A stretch of 44,541 bases of DNA from Pseudomonas sp. AFG_SD02_1510_Pfu_092. GTDB taxonomy: Bacteria > Pseudomonadota > Gammaproteobacteria > Pseudomonadales > Pseudomonadaceae. Numbering within the stretch: the stretch's first letter is position 1; each line of letters begins with the position of its first letter. The DNA lies in contig NZ_PUQD01000047.1 of the NCBI RefSeq assembly GCF_003331055.1, positions 1-44,541 on the forward strand. Reading direction: 5' to 3'. A model generated the notes under the pieces. That model had not been told where the DNA came from, made no database searches, and saw only the letters and a list, made by a program, of their open reading frames with translations. Of this stretch, positions 42,606-44,541 are shown in pieces. Position numbers and translations under genes: made by a program.

Positions 42606-42734
42606 CGTTCGATCCAGAGCGTTTTTGTAGTTGTGCTTTGGTCGATTTTTATCCACTTGGGTGGGAATGACAAAAAAGTAATCTTTATGCTGATTATTAG
42701 CCTGGGTTCTAATGTGATTAAGCGAATGCCTGTT

Positions 42735-42831
42735 CCGGCCTCTTCGCGGGTGAACCCGCTCCCACAGGATCACCAAAGCGCTTAGGGTAGCGGAGTCCCT
42801 GTGGGAGCGGGTTTACCCGCGAAGAGGCCCG
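42735..42831. repeat. REP pair upstream of permease
   Basis: Two facing REP copies lie between the permease start and the acyltransferase stop, about 28 bases apart. The right copy ends 1 base before the acyltransferase stop codon. Confidence 0.86.
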
Positions 42832-42832
42832 G

Positions 42833-43726
42833 TCAGGCGATAGAGATCTCCGCCCGCAGCTGCTCGATCCGCAAGTCCTTGTCCACCCACAACTGGTTCA
42901 CCCAGGCCTGCACGGTCTGGCGAAACTCAGGATCATTCTCGTAATCCCCGGCCCACAGCGCCGGGTCCAGCTCACGCACCTGAATGTCGATAATCACCCG
43001 GCTGATGCTGCCATTGAGCAAGGCCCAGAACCCCGGTGCCTGGTTGCCGGGGTAGACGATGGTCACATCCAGCAAGGCATCCAGCTGCTCACCCAGCGCC
43101 GCCAGCACGAACGCCACACCGCCGGCCTTGGGCTTGAGCAGGTAGCGATACGGCGACTGCTGTTCCTGGCGCTTGGCCTCGGTAAAGCGGGTGCCTTCCA
43201 GGTAGTTCACCACGGTCACCGGCTGGCGCTTGAACAATTCACAAGCCGCCTTGGTGATCTCCAGGTCCTTGCCCTTCAGCTCTGGGTGCTTTTCCAGAAA
43301 GGCCTTGCTGTAGCGCTTCATGAACGGGTAATCCAGCCCCCACCAGGCCAGGCCCAGCAGCGGCACCCAGATCAGCTCCTTCTTCAGGAAGAACTTGAAG
43401 AACGGCGTACGGCGGTTGAGGCTCTCTATCAGCGCCGGGATGTCGACCCAGGTCTGGTGGTTGCTGACCGCCAGGTACGAAGTGTCCTTGCGCAGGTTCT
43501 CAACGCCACGGATGTCCCACTTCGTCGGAATGCACAGGGCGAAAATGGCTTTGTCGATCTCCGACCAGGTTTCCGCCACCCACATCACCGCCCACGAGGC
43601 GTAGTCCCGCCCACGGCCCGGCAGCACCAGCTTGAGCAGGGCGAAGACCAGCAACGGGCAGATCAGCACCAGAGTGTTGAGCAGCAGCAGGGTGGTGGTG
43701 AGAATGCCGGTCAGCAGGCGACGCAT
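42833..43726 (-). CDS. YihG-like membrane acyltransferase
   Basis: This 297-aa integral protein belongs to the lysophospholipid (PlsC-type) acyltransferase superfamily, YihG type. A hydrophobic N-terminal anchor (about residues 4-35) precedes the NHQTWVD motif (His90, Asp95), and the EGTR motif is at 177-180. It acylates lysophosphatidate-like lipids in family members; the exact substrate is not known. It stands next to but apart from the betaine genes. Confidence 0.9.
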   Translation of the reverse strand: MRRLLTGILTTTLLLLNTLVLICPLLVFALLKLVLPGRGRDYASWAVMWVAETWSEIDKAIFALCIPTKWDIRGVENLRKDTSYLAVSNHQTWVDIPALIESLNRRTPFFKFFLKKELIWVPLLGLAWWGLDYPFMKRYSKAFLEKHPELKGKDLEITKAACELFKRQPVTVVNYLEGTRFTEAKRQEQQSPYRYLLKPKAGGVAFVLAALGEQLDALLDVTIVYPGNQAPGFWALLNGSISRVIIDIQVRELDPALWAGDYENDPEFRQTVQAWVNQLWVDKDLRIEQLRAEISIA

Positions 43727-43908
43727 AAATAGACTCTTGTTGTGGGAAATCAGCAGGGCGCCATGATAAGCAGCGCCGGGGTCTACGCCAAATATCCAAT
43801 GCCCGACGGCGGGGACAAATGTTTCACAACATGTTGGTTAAGCTTGTGACAGCGAACCTATCCTGCAATTGCAGTCTAAGCACTGACACTTCTCAAGGAA
43901 GCCTGCCT

Positions 43909-44409
43909 GTGAAACCTCTGCTTGCCCTGTTGTCGTTGTTGGCGCTGCCGGTGATGGCGGCCGAACCCACGATCTATGGCCGTTACGAGAACATAGCCCT
44001 GCCCGAACTGGGCGAGACCCTGAAAGCCAAGATGGACACCGGTGCCTTTACCGCGTCGCTGTCGGCCAAGGATATCGAGCTGTTTACCCGCGATGGTGAC
44101 GAGTGGGTACGCTTCCGCCTGGCGACCAAGGACTCGGACGGCAAGGTGTACGAGCACAAGGTCTCGCGCATCAGCAAGATCAAGGGCCGGGCCGATGAAG
44201 AGGACGAAGGCGACGCGCCCGAGATCTCCAAGCGCCCGGTGGTCGACCTGGAGCTGTGCCTGGGTGATGTGAAGCGCACCGTGGAGGTCAACCTGGTCGA
44301 CCGCAGCAGCTTCAACTACCCACTGCTGGTGGGCTCCAAGGCGTTGCGCGAGTTCAAGGCAGCGGTCAACCCGGCGAAGAAATATACCGCTGGCAAGCCG
44401 GGCTGTTGA
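43909..44409 (+). CDS. Retropepsin-like (PF05618, 'ATP-dependent zinc protease') protein
   Basis: This 166-aa exported protein is annotated as ATP-dependent zinc protease but has the retropepsin fold. A signal peptide (MKPLLALLSLLALPVMA) is followed by the catalytic Asp-Thr-Gly at residues 43-45 (AKMDTGAFTAS) and the flap-side segment LLVGSKALREF. The start is GTG at 43909, chosen because AAGGAA lies 8 bases upstream; an upstream ATG (43819) would disrupt the signal peptide. It is divergent from the acyltransferase. The family is clear, the substrate unknown. Confidence 0.85.
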   Translation: MKPLLALLSLLALPVMAAEPTIYGRYENIALPELGETLKAKMDTGAFTASLSAKDIELFTRDGDEWVRFRLATKDSDGKVYEHKVSRISKIKGRADEEDEGDAPEISKRPVVDLELCLGDVKRTVEVNLVDRSSFNYPLLVGSKALREFKAAVNPAKKYTAGKPGC

Positions 44410-44429
44410 TAGCAAGCCGCCTGTAGCGG

Positions 44430-44541
44430 GCACCCCCCGGGCCCCCCGGAAGGGGCCAACCCCGGGGGGGGCGGGGGGGCCCCGCAGGGGGCCAGAAGGG
44501 GGGCCGCGCGGGGGGGCCCCAAGGAAGCCCCGTTGCCCCCC
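44430..44541. other. GC homopolymer artefact at window end
   Basis: After the protease gene the sequence turns into C/G homopolymer blocks as at the window start. No gene or repeat can be read from it. It looks like low-quality terminal sequence. Confidence 0.7.

Noticed and set aside
42648..42656. Extra DnaA box before the permease gene
   Set aside because: TTATCCACT differs from the consensus at the last base and is isolated from other boxes.

Overview
The window is a chromosomal segment of a fluorescent Pseudomonas, most likely of the P. putida group. The grounds are high G+C content, characteristic GC-rich REP palindrome pairs in at least 13 intergenic gaps, and a gene order that matches, from memory, the quaternary-amine catabolic locus of P. 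putida and P. aeruginosa. About 38 protein genes are supported. No tRNA, rRNA, CRISPR array or transposase was seen. The outer ~120 bases at each end are near-pure C/G homopolymer blocks that look like sequence artefact rather than biology.

Layout. (1) 150-3202: choline/betaine ABC transporter cbcXWV (minus strand). (2) 3656-5032: L-serine dehydratase. (3) 5541-6647: GbdR, the AraC-family activator of the glycine betaine regulon. (4) 6767-11973: carnitine module with a small unknown gene, a candidate sigma-54 small RNA, cdhB, cdhA, cdhC, the binding protein caiX and the regulator cdhR. (5) 11964-13815: three minus-strand genes, two unrecognised and one LprI-like. (6) 14099-21914: dimethylglycine operon: dipeptidase-like protein, V4R-like protein, dgcA, dgcB and an EtfA/EtfB pair. 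(7) 21915-22606: a gene-free stretch with four perfect DnaA boxes. (8) 22607-25295: divergent gbcA and gbcB. (9) 25434-29984: two chemoreceptors flanking a TIGR02449/ZapA-like pair. (10) 30075-40504: ltaE, glyA, soxBDAG, purU and fdhA. (11) 40656-44409: DUF2780 protein, amino-acid permease, acyltransferase and retropepsin-like protease.

How it works together. Carnitine is oxidised and cleaved (CdhA, CdhC, CdhB) to glycine betaine; choline and betaine enter through Cbc. GbcAB demethylates betaine to dimethylglycine, DgcAB with the dedicated ETF takes it to sarcosine, and SoxBDAG gives glycine. GlyA makes serine and serine dehydratase makes pyruvate. One-carbon units leave as formaldehyde (FdhA) or via tetrahydrofolate (PurU). 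GbdR and CdhR are the local regulators. Sites of the type KGTCGY/TGNCGC repeated about 19-22 bp apart occur before cbcX/sdaA, the dgc operon, gbcB and fdhA and are candidate GbdR operators.

Most notable observations: the DnaA-box cluster at 22083-22424 (a datA- or DARS-like candidate); a putative sigma-54-driven structured RNA at about 7138-7290; a dipeptidase-family protein in the dgc operon lacking three of five metal ligands; DgcA lacking one of four iron-sulfur cysteines; and a two-gene unknown module between the carnitine and dimethylglycine genes.
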